From Streptomyces harbinensis (GTDB taxonomy: Bacteria; Actinomycetota; Actinomycetes; Streptomycetales; Streptomycetaceae): a stretch of 64,000 nucleotides of DNA. Positions 40,821 through 50,081 of the stretch are shown piece by piece. The notes beneath the pieces were generated by a model, which made no database searches, was not told where the DNA came from, and was given only the letters and a program-made list of their open reading frames with translations. The DNA lies in NCBI RefSeq assembly GCF_900116145.1, contig NZ_FPAB01000004.1:507635-571634 (forward strand), in the 5' to 3' direction. Each line of letters opens with the position of its first letter. Position 1 is the first letter of the stretch. A program made the position numbers and the translations under genes.

Positions 40821-42252
40821 CCACCGGCGGGCACTCGCCCTGCTGGCCTGCACCCAGTTCCTGCTGCTGCTCGACACCTCGGTCATCAACGTCGCCGCCC
40901 CCTCCATGGGCCGCGACCTGGACATCTCGCCCGCCGCGCTGTCCTGGGTGGCCAACGCCTACCTCGTCTCCTTCGGCGGGCTGCTGCTGCTCAGCGGCCG
41001 GGCCGCCGACCTGCTGGGCCGGCGCCGGGTGTTCGTCATGGGGCTGGCCACCCTCACCGCCGCCTCCGTCCTCGGCACCGTCGCCAACAGCGCCGCCCTG
41101 CTCATCACCGCCCGCGCCGCACAGGGCGTCGGCGCCGCGATGGCCGCCGCCGCCGCGCTCGCGCTGCTGCTGATGCTGTTCCAGGACGGCCCGGAACGGC
41201 ACCGAGCACTGGGCATCTTCGCCGCCATGGCGGGCGCGGGCGGCGCGGCGGGCACGGTGCTCGGCGGCGTGCTCACCAGCTGGCTCGGCTGGGAATCCAC
41301 CTTCGCCATGAACGTCCTGGTCGGCATCGCCCTGATGCTGCCGGTCCGCCGGCTGCTGCCCGCCGACCGGCCGGCGACGGACGGCCGCGGCATCGACCTG
41401 CCCGGCGCCGTCACCGTCACCCTCGGGCTCGCCCTGCTCGCCTACGCGCTGGTCAACGCCGGCGAGACCGGCTGGCGGGCAACCGAAACCCTCGCCACCG
41501 GAGCGGCGGCGCTCGTCCTGCTCGCCGTTTTCGCCGCGCTGGAGCGCCGGGCCGCTCACCCCCTCGTCCCCCTGGAGATCTTCCGGCGCCGCACCCTGCG
41601 GCTGGCGAATCTGCTGGCGGCGCTCTGGCAGATGTCGCTGTTCCCGATGTTCTTCCTGGTCAGCCTGTACCTCCAGGCCGTACTCGGCCACGAGCCGGTG
41701 ATCGGCGGCCTCGGCCTGCTGCCGCTGTCGCTGGTCGTGGTGGTGACCGCGTCGTTCGCGGACCGGCTCATCGGACGGTTCGGGCTGCGCGGCGTGATGA
41801 CCGCCGGCTTCGCGCTGGTGGCCCTCGGGATGGCCTGGCAGTCACTGCTCAGCGCGGACGGATCGTTCGTCACCGACGTACTGCCACCCTCGCTGATCCT
41901 CGGCGTCGCGCTGCCGCTGGTGTCGATCACCACCAACGTGGCCGCCACCCTGGGCACTGCCGAGCACGAGGCGGGCCTGGCCTCCGGACTGGTCAACACC
42001 AGCCTCCAGTTCGGCTCGGTCATCGGCCTCGCCGTGCTCTCCGGAGTGGCCGCCGCCCGTACCGGGGCGAGCGACGCCACCGACGCGGGCGTGGCGCTCA
42101 CCGAGGGGTTCGGCACCGCCTTCCTCGTCGGCGCCGCGGTCGCCGTCGTCGCCGGCCTGCTCAGCACGCGGCTGGTGATCCCCGATCCGCCGGCCGCCGC
42201 CCCGGGGGCGATCGGCGAATCCGCCACCCGCGGCTCCCGGACCGCCCCCTGA
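40810..42252 (+). CDS. MFS transporter, DHA2 (EmrB/QacA) type
   Basis: 480 residues with 14 predicted membrane helices, starting at ALALLACTQFLLLLDTSVINVAAPSMGRDL. The helix 2-3 loop signature is GRAADLLGRRRVFVMGLA. Motif C-like GAGGAAGTVLGG lies in helix 5. It is typical of drug/product exporters in antibiotic clusters. GTG at 40810 overlaps the end of the HpaB gene by 11 bases. Likely exports the cluster product and confers self-protection. Confidence 0.93.
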   Translation: MRADHRRALALLACTQFLLLLDTSVINVAAPSMGRDLDISPAALSWVANAYLVSFGGLLLLSGRAADLLGRRRVFVMGLATLTAASVLGTVANSAALLITARAAQGVGAAMAAAAALALLLMLFQDGPERHRALGIFAAMAGAGGAAGTVLGGVLTSWLGWESTFAMNVLVGIALMLPVRRLLPADRPATDGRGIDLPGAVTVTLGLALLAYALVNAGETGWRATETLATGAAALVLLAVFAALERRAAHPLVPLEIFRRRTLRLANLLAALWQMSLFPMFFLVSLYLQAVLGHEPVIGGLGLLPLSLVVVVTASFADRLIGRFGLRGVMTAGFALVALGMAWQSLLSADGSFVTDVLPPSLILGVALPLVSITTNVAATLGTAEHEAGLASGLVNTSLQFGSVIGLAVLSGVAAARTGASDATDAGVALTEGFGTAFLVGAAVAVVAGLLSTRLVIPDPPAAAPGAIGESATRGSRTAP

Positions 42253-42302
42253 GCCGGGCGCCGGCCGCCCCCACCCCCGACCCGATCAAGGGAGACAGAC
42301 AC

Positions 42303-43226
42303 ATGACCCACACCCGCCGAGAGCGGTGCTACCTCGTCACCGGAGCCACCGGCTTCCAAGGCGGCGCGGTCGCCCGGCTGCTGGCCGGACGCGGCGACAC
42401 CGTGCGCGGCCTGGCCCGGCAGCCCGGACGCGCCGACACCGCCGGCGCCCCTCTCGTCACCCCGGTCGCCGCCGACCTCGGCAACGCCGAGGACCTGCGC
42501 AAAGCCTTCGACGGCGTCACCCACGCCGCCGTGGTGATGCCCCTGGAGTACGCGGCGGACACCGTTGCCCGCTACGCCCGCAACATCGCCGACGCGGCCC
42601 GCGACGCCGGTGTCGAGCGGATCGTGTACAACACCAACACCCCGCTGCCGGACGCCGTCACCGGCTTCGCCGGCTTCGAGACCCGCCGGGCCGCCGAGGA
42701 GATCCTGCTGGGCAGCGGGGTGCCCACGGTGGTGATCCGACCGCCGGTCTACCTCGACAACCTCTTCAGCCCCTGGAACGGCCCCGCCCTGGTCAACGAC
42801 GGCGTGCTCGCGTACCCGCTGCCCGCCGGCCAGCGCGTGGCGTGGATGTCGCACCAGGACCTCGCCACCGTCGTGGCCGCCGCCTTCGAGGCGGAGCACC
42901 TGGTCGGCCGGGTACTGAACGTCGGTGGCGCGGAGGTCCTCACCGGCCCGGAACTCGCCGACCGGTTCGGCCGGGCGCTGGCGCGGGAGGTCACCTACGT
43001 GCCGCTGGAGGTCGCCCGGTTCGAGGAGGGTCTCGCGCAGGTCGTGGGCAGCGCGGCTGCCGCCGGGGTGGCCGGCATCTACCACCACGTGGCCGGCGGT
43101 ACGGCCGCGCACCTGCTGGATCCGGAGCCGGCCGATGTTGAGCATGAGTTGGGCGTCCGCCTCACACCGGCACTGGAGTGGATCGGCGCGCAGCCCTGGC
43201 AGACCTGGGCCAGAGCGGCCGACTGA
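42303..43226 (+). CDS. NmrA-like atypical SDR reductase
   Basis: 307 residues. The Rossmann motif is VTGATGFQGGAVARLL at the N-terminus, with VRGLARQPGR for NADP preference. IVYNTNTPLPDAV and VIRPPVYLDNLFSPWNGPALVNDG follow the NmrA/isoflavone-reductase-like pattern. There is no canonical YxxxK, so it is an atypical short-chain dehydrogenase. It may reduce a quinone, imine or enone intermediate; this is inferred from context only. Confidence 0.85.
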   Translation: MTHTRRERCYLVTGATGFQGGAVARLLAGRGDTVRGLARQPGRADTAGAPLVTPVAADLGNAEDLRKAFDGVTHAAVVMPLEYAADTVARYARNIADAARDAGVERIVYNTNTPLPDAVTGFAGFETRRAAEEILLGSGVPTVVIRPPVYLDNLFSPWNGPALVNDGVLAYPLPAGQRVAWMSHQDLATVVAAAFEAEHLVGRVLNVGGAEVLTGPELADRFGRALAREVTYVPLEVARFEEGLAQVVGSAAAAGVAGIYHHVAGGTAAHLLDPEPADVEHELGVRLTPALEWIGAQPWQTWARAAD

Positions 43227-43295
43227 CCCGGAGGCCGGCGCGGCACCGGACCACTCCGCGCCGGCCACCGGACATCAGCGAGAGGGGGAACGACC

Positions 43296-44633
43296 ATGTC
43301 CGCACATCACACCGGGATTCCGTCCGCGGCGGCCGAGCCGATCGCCGTCATCGGCATGGCCTGCCGACTGCCGGGGGCGGCCGGCGTCGCGCAGCTGTGG
43401 GAACTGCTGTGCCGGGGCGCTGAGGCACCGGGACCGCACATCGAGGGCCTCGACGGCCGGACGCCGGGCACGGACCCGCCCGGCACCGCCGCCACCGGCG
43501 GTACCGACCCGCAACAGCACCTGCTCCTGCACACGGCTCGTGAAGCGCTGGCCGACGCGGGCACCGATCCGGCCGCCCTGGCCGGCACCCGCACCGCCGT
43601 CTTCGCCGGCCAGAGCCAGGCCGACCACTGGGAACGACTGCGCGAGACCCGCGCCGAACGCCGGCTCGATCCGCTCACCGCCCTCACCGACGGCGGCCAG
43701 CAGCGCTCCGTCCTCGCCGGCCGGCTGTCGTACGCCCTCGGACTGCACGGCCCGAGCGTCACCCTCGACACCGGCCAGGCGTCCTCGCTCGCCGCCGTCC
43801 ATCTCGCCTGCACCAGCCTGCGGGCCGGCGAGTCCACGCTGGCGCTGGCCGGCGGCGTCAACGCCATCCTCTCCCCGGTCGCCGGGGACCTCTTCGACCG
43901 GGCGGGGGTGCTCGCCGCCGACCGCCGCTGCAAGTTCGCGGACGCGTCGGCCGACGGTTTCGTCCGCGCGGACGGAGCGGGCGTGGTGGTGCTCAAGCCG
44001 CTGCGTACCGCGCTCGCCGACGGCGACCGGGTACGCGCCGTCCTGCTCGGCAGCGCCATCAGCCACGACGGCGCCACCAAGAAACGGCTCACCGACCCGT
44101 CAGTCACCGGTCAGCGGCTGGCGATGCGCTGGGCGTACGAGGCGGCCGGCGTCCCGCCGGGCAGCGTCGGGTACGTCGAGGCGCACGGCACCGGAACCGG
44201 CATCGACCGGGTGGAGCTGGCCGCGCTCAATGAGGAGCTGGCACCCGGGCGACCCCCGGGGCATCCGCTGCTGGTGGGCTCCGTGAAAACCAACATCGGG
44301 CACTGCGAGGCCGCCGCCGGAGTGGCCGGCCTGATCAAGACGGTGCTGTGCCTGGAGCACCGCACCGTGCCACCGAGCCTGCATTTCAGCACCCCCTCGC
44401 CGTACGTGGACTGGGACCGGCTGCCGATCACGGTGCCCACCGCCACCCGGCCACTGCCCACCGTGCCCACCGGTACCGGGGCCGGCCCCGACTCCGCTCC
44501 CGCGCCGGCAGCCGTCAACGGCCAGAGCATCTCCGGAGTCAACGTCCATCTGGTTCTGCGCGCGGCACCCGCCGCCGACCCGGACACCGGACCACCACCA
44601 CCGTCCCGCACCTCGGCCGCGCCGGCCACCTGA
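43296..44633 (+). CDS. Stand-alone KSQ-like ketosynthase
   Basis: 445 residues with a complete type I PKS ketosynthase: EPIAVIGMACRLPGA, TDPQQHLLLHTAREALADAG, GRLSYALGLHGPSVTLDT, VEAHGTGT (His297), KTNIGHCEAAAG (His336). The nucleophile site reads DTGQASSL where condensing enzymes have DTACSSS, so the catalytic Cys is Gln161. This is the hallmark of KSQ domains, which decarboxylate malonyl units in PKS loading modules. Here no acyltransferase, acyl-carrier protein or other PKS domain is present in the cluster. It may decarboxylate, or bind, an unusual substrate, or rely on a carrier from elsewhere. Pro-rich C-terminus after residue 385. Confidence 0.88.
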   Translation: MSAHHTGIPSAAAEPIAVIGMACRLPGAAGVAQLWELLCRGAEAPGPHIEGLDGRTPGTDPPGTAATGGTDPQQHLLLHTAREALADAGTDPAALAGTRTAVFAGQSQADHWERLRETRAERRLDPLTALTDGGQQRSVLAGRLSYALGLHGPSVTLDTGQASSLAAVHLACTSLRAGESTLALAGGVNAILSPVAGDLFDRAGVLAADRRCKFADASADGFVRADGAGVVVLKPLRTALADGDRVRAVLLGSAISHDGATKKRLTDPSVTGQRLAMRWAYEAAGVPPGSVGYVEAHGTGTGIDRVELAALNEELAPGRPPGHPLLVGSVKTNIGHCEAAAGVAGLIKTVLCLEHRTVPPSLHFSTPSPYVDWDRLPITVPTATRPLPTVPTGTGAGPDSAPAPAAVNGQSISGVNVHLVLRAAPAADPDTGPPPPSRTSAAPAT

Positions 44634-44890
44634 CCGGCGCCCCGCCGCCACGCGCCCCCGCCGCCGCGTCCCCAGCGCGCGGCCGCCCCCTCACGCCCGC
44701 ACGCACGCGCCGGCCCGCGCGCCGCCGCATCCCCACGTGCCGTGCGCGGACGCCGCACCTCGCGCGCCCCACGCTCCACACCTCCCCACGCCACTCACGG
44801 GCGCCGTCGTGTCGCGCGACGCCCCGACCGTCGACGTCCGTGCTTCCCGTCGACCCATCCGACTGTCCGATGCGCTCCAGGGAGATCCCG

Positions 44891-46027
44891 ATGCCCACCC
44901 GCACCCGGCACACCACACCCGATCCCGACCTCGGCAACCCCATACGGGTGGCCACCATCCGCGACCTCGACCCGTTATCGGCCGACCGGGCCTGCTTCGC
45001 GCTGCGCCGGCAGAATGAGGCCGCCGATGTCCCGGCCCTCACCGCCGCTCTGCGCGCCCTGCTGCCCGCTCCCGGGACGGTCGCCACGTACTCGTTGGAG
45101 GAGTCCGTCGCCGCGATGCGCGACCTGGGCATGTTCCTGGGCTCCATCAAGCGGCACGGGCCCGAACCGCTGGACCTGGTGCCCGAAGCGCTGCCCGTCC
45201 TGCGTGAACTCGGCAGCCGCACCGACATGGTGCCCCGCGACACGGTGCACCACTACTGCACCTGGAACCCGGTGGGCGCCCGGCAGCGCATGTACACCGG
45301 GGACGTCCAGGAGGCCTACCTCCAGGAGTCGGTGCGGATGGTCTTCCCGCACCTGCGCGACGGCCTCGAACTCGCCGCCACCCTCGGCGACACCGACCTG
45401 GCCGACCCCAAGTTCGTGCTGCTGACCGACGAACTCACCCAGCACACCGAGACGATGGTCACCGCCATCGACATGGTGGTCGCCAACGTCGGCCCCGAGT
45501 TCTTCGCCCGTGTGCTGCGGCCCTACTTCGAGGAGATCGACGTCGGCGACCGGGTGCTCCTCGGCCCGGCCGCGGCACAGGTCCCGCTGTGGCTGATCGA
45601 CCTCGCCATCTGGGCCGCCGACCACAGCGACCCCGGCTACCAGGAGTTCCTGAGCGACTCCATCCCCTACAGCCTGCGCCGCTGGCGCGACCTGTACGAC
45701 CGCTGGGTCCGTACGCCGTCTGTGGTGGGCCGGCTGGTGGAGGCGTTCGGCGACGACCCGGCCGCGGCGGAGCGGCGCTCCCCCGCGCTGCGCGCGAGTA
45801 CCGAGGCGCTGGCCCGCCTGCTGCGCGTGCTGGTGGTCTTCCGGGGCCGGCACCTGGGCATCGCGCGCAAGGCGTACGACGCCGACCTGCGGCTGTACCC
45901 GGTCGGCAGCGGCGGGGCCAGTGTCGATCTGCTGCGGCAGATCATCGACCTGACCCGGGCCGCCGCACGGCTGGCGCGGCCGTCGTCCGGTCCGGCGCCC
46001 CACGAGCGGCGGAGGGCGGCGGGATGA
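44891..46027 (+). CDS. PrnB-family haem enzyme
   Basis: 378 residues. From ATG 44891 (GGGAG upstream) the text follows PrnB, the pyrrolnitrin enzyme that rearranges and decarboxylates 7-chlorotryptophan to a phenylpyrrole: SLEESVAAMRDLGMFLGSIKRHGPEPLDLVPEALPVL, HHYCTWNPVGARQRMYTGD, LLGPAAAQVPLWLIDLAIWAADHSDPGYQEF and VVFRGRHLGIARKAYDADLRLYPVGSGGASVDLLRQII. His321 in RGRHL is the probable proximal haem ligand. PrnB has a fold like tryptophan and indoleamine dioxygenases. Tryptophan or a modified tryptophan is the likely substrate. No PrnA, PrnC or PrnD relatives are present. ATGA overlap with the next gene. Confidence 0.85.
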   Translation: MPTRTRHTTPDPDLGNPIRVATIRDLDPLSADRACFALRRQNEAADVPALTAALRALLPAPGTVATYSLEESVAAMRDLGMFLGSIKRHGPEPLDLVPEALPVLRELGSRTDMVPRDTVHHYCTWNPVGARQRMYTGDVQEAYLQESVRMVFPHLRDGLELAATLGDTDLADPKFVLLTDELTQHTETMVTAIDMVVANVGPEFFARVLRPYFEEIDVGDRVLLGPAAAQVPLWLIDLAIWAADHSDPGYQEFLSDSIPYSLRRWRDLYDRWVRTPSVVGRLVEAFGDDPAAAERRSPALRASTEALARLLRVLVVFRGRHLGIARKAYDADLRLYPVGSGGASVDLLRQIIDLTRAAARLARPSSGPAPHERRRAAG

Positions 46028-47259
46028 GTGTGCTCATCGCGGGGGCCGGCATCGGCGGACTCGCCACGGCGCTCAGCCTGCACGCGGTCGGTGTCGGCGG
46101 GGTACGGCTGCTGGAGGCCGTGCCCGAGATCCGGCCGCTCGGTGTCGGCCTCAACATCCTGCCCAACGCGGTCCGGGAACTGGACGGACTCGGCCTGCTG
46201 GAGCGGCTGTCGGCCGTGTCCGTGCCCACCGGCTCGCTCGGCTACTACAACCGGCACGGCCAGTTGATCTGGCACGAGCCGCGCGGCCGTGCGGCCGGCT
46301 ACCACTGGCCACAACTGTCCATCCACCGCGGTGCGCTCCAGTCGGTGCTGGCCCGGGCGGTGTGCGAACGGCTCGGTCCGGAGGCGATTGTCACCGGGGC
46401 GCGGGTGGAGCGCTTCGAGGAACTGCCGGTCGGCGGACGGGTACGGGTGCACGCCGGCGGCCGGGTTTACGAGGCGGACGCGCTGATCGGCGCGGACGGC
46501 ATCCGGTCCGCCGTACGGGCCGCCTTGGTCCCCGGGGAGGGGCCGCCGCCCTGGAACGGGCTGATCGTATGGCGCGGTACGACCTGGGCTCCGCCCTTCC
46601 TCGACGGACATACCATGATCATCGCTGGGGACGACCGGCGCCGGGCGGTGATCTACCCGATGTCCGAACCCACCACCGGCGGTTCGGTGCTGATGAACTG
46701 GGCGGTGGCCAGGGCGGCGCGGCCCGGAGAGGAGTTCGCGCCGGCCGACTGGAACCGGGCGGTGCCACCGCGGGAGTTCCTGGCCGACTTCGCCGACCTG
46801 GCCTTCGACTGGCTGGACGTCCCCGCGCTGATCCGCACCGCCGACGAGGCGTACGTCTACCCGATGGTGGACCGCGATCCGCTGCCCCGCTGGACGCACG
46901 GCCCCGTCACCCTGCTCGGGGACGCCGCGCACGCCATGTACCCGATGGGGTCCAACGGCGCCACTCAGTCCATCGTCGACGCCCGGGCCCTGGCCCGGCA
47001 CCTGGCCGCGGCTGGCGGGGTGCGGGAGGCGCTGGCCGGCTATGAGCGGGAACGGCTGCCCGCCGTCACCCGCGTGCAGCACAGCACCCGGCGCCGTGGC
47101 CCGGAGGTCGTCATCGATCTGGCGCACCAGCGCGCGCCCGGCGGCTTCCGGTCCGTGCGGGATATCTTCCCGGGCACCGAACTACGCGACATCTCGGAGG
47201 AGTTCGCCCGGACGGGCGGCTTCGACCCGGCCACGGTCAACGAAGGAGCGTCCCGGTGA
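46024..47259 (+). CDS. PhzS-type FAD-dependent monooxygenase 2
   Basis: 411 residues, paralogue of the enzyme at 37,986. FAD motif GAGIGGLATALSLHAVG, GADGIRSAVRAALVPGEG and LLGDAAHAMYPMGSNGATQSIVDARAL. It keeps the PhzS-type segments EIRPLGVGLNILPNAVRELDGLGLLE, WHEPRGRAAGYHWPQLSIHRGAL and MVDRDPLPRW and seems the closer of the two to PhzS. Translationally coupled to the PrnB-family gene and to the thiol protein downstream (GTGA overlap). Likely hydroxylates the product of an upstream haem enzyme. Confidence 0.9.
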   Translation: MSVLIAGAGIGGLATALSLHAVGVGGVRLLEAVPEIRPLGVGLNILPNAVRELDGLGLLERLSAVSVPTGSLGYYNRHGQLIWHEPRGRAAGYHWPQLSIHRGALQSVLARAVCERLGPEAIVTGARVERFEELPVGGRVRVHAGGRVYEADALIGADGIRSAVRAALVPGEGPPPWNGLIVWRGTTWAPPFLDGHTMIIAGDDRRRAVIYPMSEPTTGGSVLMNWAVARAARPGEEFAPADWNRAVPPREFLADFADLAFDWLDVPALIRTADEAYVYPMVDRDPLPRWTHGPVTLLGDAAHAMYPMGSNGATQSIVDARALARHLAAAGGVREALAGYERERLPAVTRVQHSTRRRGPEVVIDLAHQRAPGGFRSVRDIFPGTELRDISEEFARTGGFDPATVNEGASR

Positions 47260-47897
47260 GAATCGACGTCTGGTCCGACGTGTCCTGTCCCTGGTGCTAC
47301 ATCAGCAAACGGACCTTCGAACGCGCCCTCGCCTCCTTCGGGCACCCCGGCACCGAAGTGATGGCGCACCCCTACCAGATCGACGGCGAGCGCCCGGCCG
47401 AGCCGATGCCGATGCTGGCGTGGCTCGGCGGCAAGTACGGGCAGGAGCGCGCCCGGGCCATGAGCGAGGAGGTCACGGCGGCCGGACGCGGCCACGGCAT
47501 CACCTTCCGCAACGAGCAGGGCTTCGCCGCCAACACGCTGTCCGCCCACCGGCTGCTGTGGTGGACGGCACGCGAGCACGGCCACGGGGTGCGGAGCCAA
47601 CTGGAGGAACTGATCTTCGCCGCCTACTTCACGGACGCCGCCGACATCTCCGATCCGGCGGTGCTGGTCGACCGCGCGGCGGCGGCCGGCGTGGACGGGC
47701 CTGCCGCACGGGAGTTCCTGCGCTCGGGGGACGGGACCGAAGAGGTCAGACGGGCGGTGCGTTCGGCCCGGGATCGCGGGATCGACACCGTTCCCGTCTA
47801 CCGGTTCAGCGGCGGTGAACGGTTCGAGGGTGCTCAGACCGACCCGCGGGTCTTCCGAGCGGCGCTGAGCCGGGAGAGCGAGGCGAGCACGACATGA
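47256..47897 (+). CDS. FrnE-like DsbA-family protein
   Basis: 213 residues. [25 protein letters not shown] has the thioredoxin-fold CPWC at residues 11-14, and the C-terminal [18 protein letters not shown] carries the cis-Pro loop (TVPVY). FrnE-type proteins occur in polyketide clusters and are cytoplasmic (no signal peptide here). They are related to 2-hydroxychromene-2-carboxylate isomerase and may isomerise or protect reactive quinoid intermediates; this is inference. Overlaps both neighbours by four bases. Confidence 0.85.
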   Translation: MRIDVWSDVSCPWCYISKRTFERALASFGHPGTEVMAHPYQIDGERPAEPMPMLAWLGGKYGQERARAMSEEVTAAGRGHGITFRNEQGFAANTLSAHRLLWWTAREHGHGVRSQLEELIFAAYFTDAADISDPAVLVDRAAAAGVDGPAAREFLRSGDGTEEVRRAVRSARDRGIDTVPVYRFSGGERFEGAQTDPRVFRAALSRESEASTT

Positions 47898-48706
47898 GCG
47901 TGCTGGCGGACATCATCACCGGGGTCCGTGAGGATCTAGAACGGCGTAGGGCCGCCGTCCCCGAGAGCGCGCTGCGTGAGCGCGCCGCGGCGTACGGGGG
48001 CGGCCCGGCCGCTGTCGCCGGGACAGCGGAGCGGCTGCGACGGCCCGGCGCCGGCGGCGGGCCGCGGGTGATCGCGGAGGTGAAACGGGCCAGCCCGTCC
48101 AAGGGCTCGTTGGCGCCCATCGCCGACCCGGCCGCGCTCGCCGCCTCGTACGCGGCGGGTGGCGCCGCGGCGATCAGCGTGCTGACCGAGGGCCGCAGGT
48201 TCGGCGGCTCGCTGGCGGATCTCGCGGCGGTACGGGAGAGGGTGCCGGTGCCCGTCCTGCGCAAGGACTTCGTCGTCGATCCGTACCAGGTGTGGGAGGC
48301 GCGGGCGCACGGCGCGGACCTGGTGCTGCTGATCGTGGCGGCGCTGGACCAGCCGCTCCTGACCGGGCTGAGCGCGCTGGCCAGGGAGGTGGGACTGTGC
48401 CCGCTGTTGGAGGTGCACGACGAGGAGGAGGCCGGCCGGGCGCTGGCCGCCGGTGCCGGGGTGATCGGCGTGAACGCCCGGGATCTGCGCACCCTGGAGG
48501 TGGACCCGGGGGTGTTCGGCCGGGTAGCGCCGCTGATCCCGGACACGGTCGTGCGGATCGCCGAGTCCGGCGTCCGCGGTCCGGCGGACGCCGCCCGGTA
48601 CGCGGCCGAGGGCGCGGACGCGGTGCTGGTCGGTGAGGCGCTGGTCCGGGGCGCGGACCCGGCGGCGGCGGTCGCGGCGCTGACGGCGTCCGTACCGGCC
48701 CGGTGA
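47894..48706 (+). CDS. trpC: Indole-3-glycerol phosphate synthase
   Basis: 270 residues, (beta/alpha)8 barrel. [16 protein letters not shown] holds the catalytic Lys, [31 protein letters not shown] the second Lys region, and [21 protein letters not shown] and IAESGVRG the phosphate site. Converts carboxyphenylamino-deoxyribulose phosphate to indole-3-glycerol phosphate. Last gene of the plus-strand operon, coupled to the FrnE-like gene. Its place in the cluster, away from trpA/trpB, marks it as a dedicated supply copy. Confidence 0.95.
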   Translation: MSVLADIITGVREDLERRRAAVPESALRERAAAYGGGPAAVAGTAERLRRPGAGGGPRVIAEVKRASPSKGSLAPIADPAALAASYAAGGAAAISVLTEGRRFGGSLADLAAVRERVPVPVLRKDFVVDPYQVWEARAHGADLVLLIVAALDQPLLTGLSALAREVGLCPLLEVHDEEEAGRALAAGAGVIGVNARDLRTLEVDPGVFGRVAPLIPDTVVRIAESGVRGPADAARYAAEGADAVLVGEALVRGADPAAAVAALTASVPAR

Positions 48707-48874
48707 CCGCCTCCGGCGCCCGGTTCCGCCTGCGGTGGTCGGGGCGCGCGCCCGCCCCGACCATGGCGTGCGCGCGGCCGGTTCCGGCGCCCGCCGCCCG
48801 GGGCGAGCCCCCACGCGCCCCGGTGGGAACGGCGTCGTGCGGCGAGCGGCCCGGGGGTGGGGCCGCCGCCCGGC

Positions 48875-49945
48875 TCAGCCGGTCCGCGCGGCCTCCGCGT
48901 GCTTCGCGCAAGCGTCCCTCCAGCGGGACAGGACGGCCTGTGCCGCGCCCGAGTCCAGCGAGGCCGTCGCCTGGGCGTATCCGGCGGCCAGCCGTTCGGT
49001 CACCGTGCCGTCCACCGGCGCGAGGGCTGCGAGGCCGGCCGCCGCGTTCAGCAGCACCGCGTCCCGTACCGCACGCGCCACCGGCTCGCCGCCCAGCAAC
49101 GCACGTGCCACCGCCGCGTTGTACCCCGGGTTCCCGCCGCGCAGCGCGTCCTGCGGCGCGCGCGGGACGCCCAGTTCCGCCGGGTCGAACCGCTCGCGGC
49201 GCACATCGGCACCCTGTACCGACCAGATCGTGGAGGTGGTGGTCACCGTGATCTCGTCCATGCCGTCGTCGCCCCGGAAGACCAGCGCCGACACTCCCTG
49301 CCCGGCCAGCGCCCCGGCCAGCGTCCCGGCCGCCGCCGCGTCGGCGACGCCCAGGGCCAGCGCGGCCGGCGCGGCGGGGTTCGCCAGCGGGCCCAGCAGG
49401 TTGAAGACCGTGCGTACCCCCAGTTCGCGCCGGGTGGCCGCCGCGTGCCGCATCGCGGGGTGGAACAGTGGCGCGAACGCGAAGGTGATGCCGGCCTCGT
49501 CGGCGATCTCCGCGACCGCCTCCGGAGGAAGCCGCAGTTCCACACCCAGTTTCTCCAGCACATCGGCGGAGCCGCACCGGGAGGACGCCGACCGGTTGCC
49601 GTGCTTCACGACCCGTGCCCCGGACCCGGCCGCGACGATCGCGGCCATGGTGGAGACGTTGACGCTGTCGGAGCCGTCCCCGCCCGTCCCCACGATGTCC
49701 AGCACCGGCCCCGGTACCGGCAATGGCAGCGCGTGCGCGCGCATCGCCCGTGAGAGGCCGGCGATCTCGTCCGGCGTCTCGCCCTTGGCGCGCAGCGCCA
49801 CCAGCAGCGCGGCCAGCCTGGCGGGCCCCGCTTCCCCCGCCATCACCCGGCCCATGGCCCATTCCGTGTCGGCCGCCGCCAGATCGCGGCCGGACAGCAG
49901 GGAATTCAGCATCAATGGCCAGCGATCCTGCTCCGGTTCGGTCAC
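48875..49945 (-). CDS. trpD: Anthranilate phosphoribosyltransferase
   Basis: 356 residues from GTG 49945 (GAGGAG upstream). DIVGTGGDGSDSVNVST is the PRPP loop, ARVVKHGNRSASSRCGSADVLEKLGV the anthranilate site, and FNLLGPLANPA the second conserved block. Joins anthranilate to PRPP. Transcribed alone, divergent from the MocR regulator, convergent with trpC. Confidence 0.95.
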   Translation of the reverse strand: MTEPEQDRWPLMLNSLLSGRDLAAADTEWAMGRVMAGEAGPARLAALLVALRAKGETPDEIAGLSRAMRAHALPLPVPGPVLDIVGTGGDGSDSVNVSTMAAIVAAGSGARVVKHGNRSASSRCGSADVLEKLGVELRLPPEAVAEIADEAGITFAFAPLFHPAMRHAAATRRELGVRTVFNLLGPLANPAAPAALALGVADAAAAGTLAGALAGQGVSALVFRGDDGMDEITVTTTSTIWSVQGADVRRERFDPAELGVPRAPQDALRGGNPGYNAAVARALLGGEPVARAVRDAVLLNAAAGLAALAPVDGTVTERLAAGYAQATASLDSGAAQAVLSRWRDACAKHAEAARTG

Positions 49946-49965
49946 GGGATTCTCCTCAGCCGGGA

Positions 49966-50049
49966 TGGTGCGGCAAAAGCCGGGGGCGAAATGAACGCGC
50001 CGTCCATCGTGATCGGGAATGCGACGCCGCACCAGACCGATTCCGCACC
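49966..50049. promoter_or_regulatory. Candidate MocR operator repeats
   Basis: TGGTGCGGC (49966-49974) is repeated inverted as GCCGCACCA (50026-50034). A third CCGCACC copy (50043-50049) lies in direct orientation, 16 bases from the second, about 33 bases before the MocR GTG. MocR proteins often use direct repeats plus a more distant site. The site lies between divergent trpD and mocR. Confidence 0.45.
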
Positions 50050-50081
50050 GCCGATACATACCAGTGAGGGAGAACATTGCC

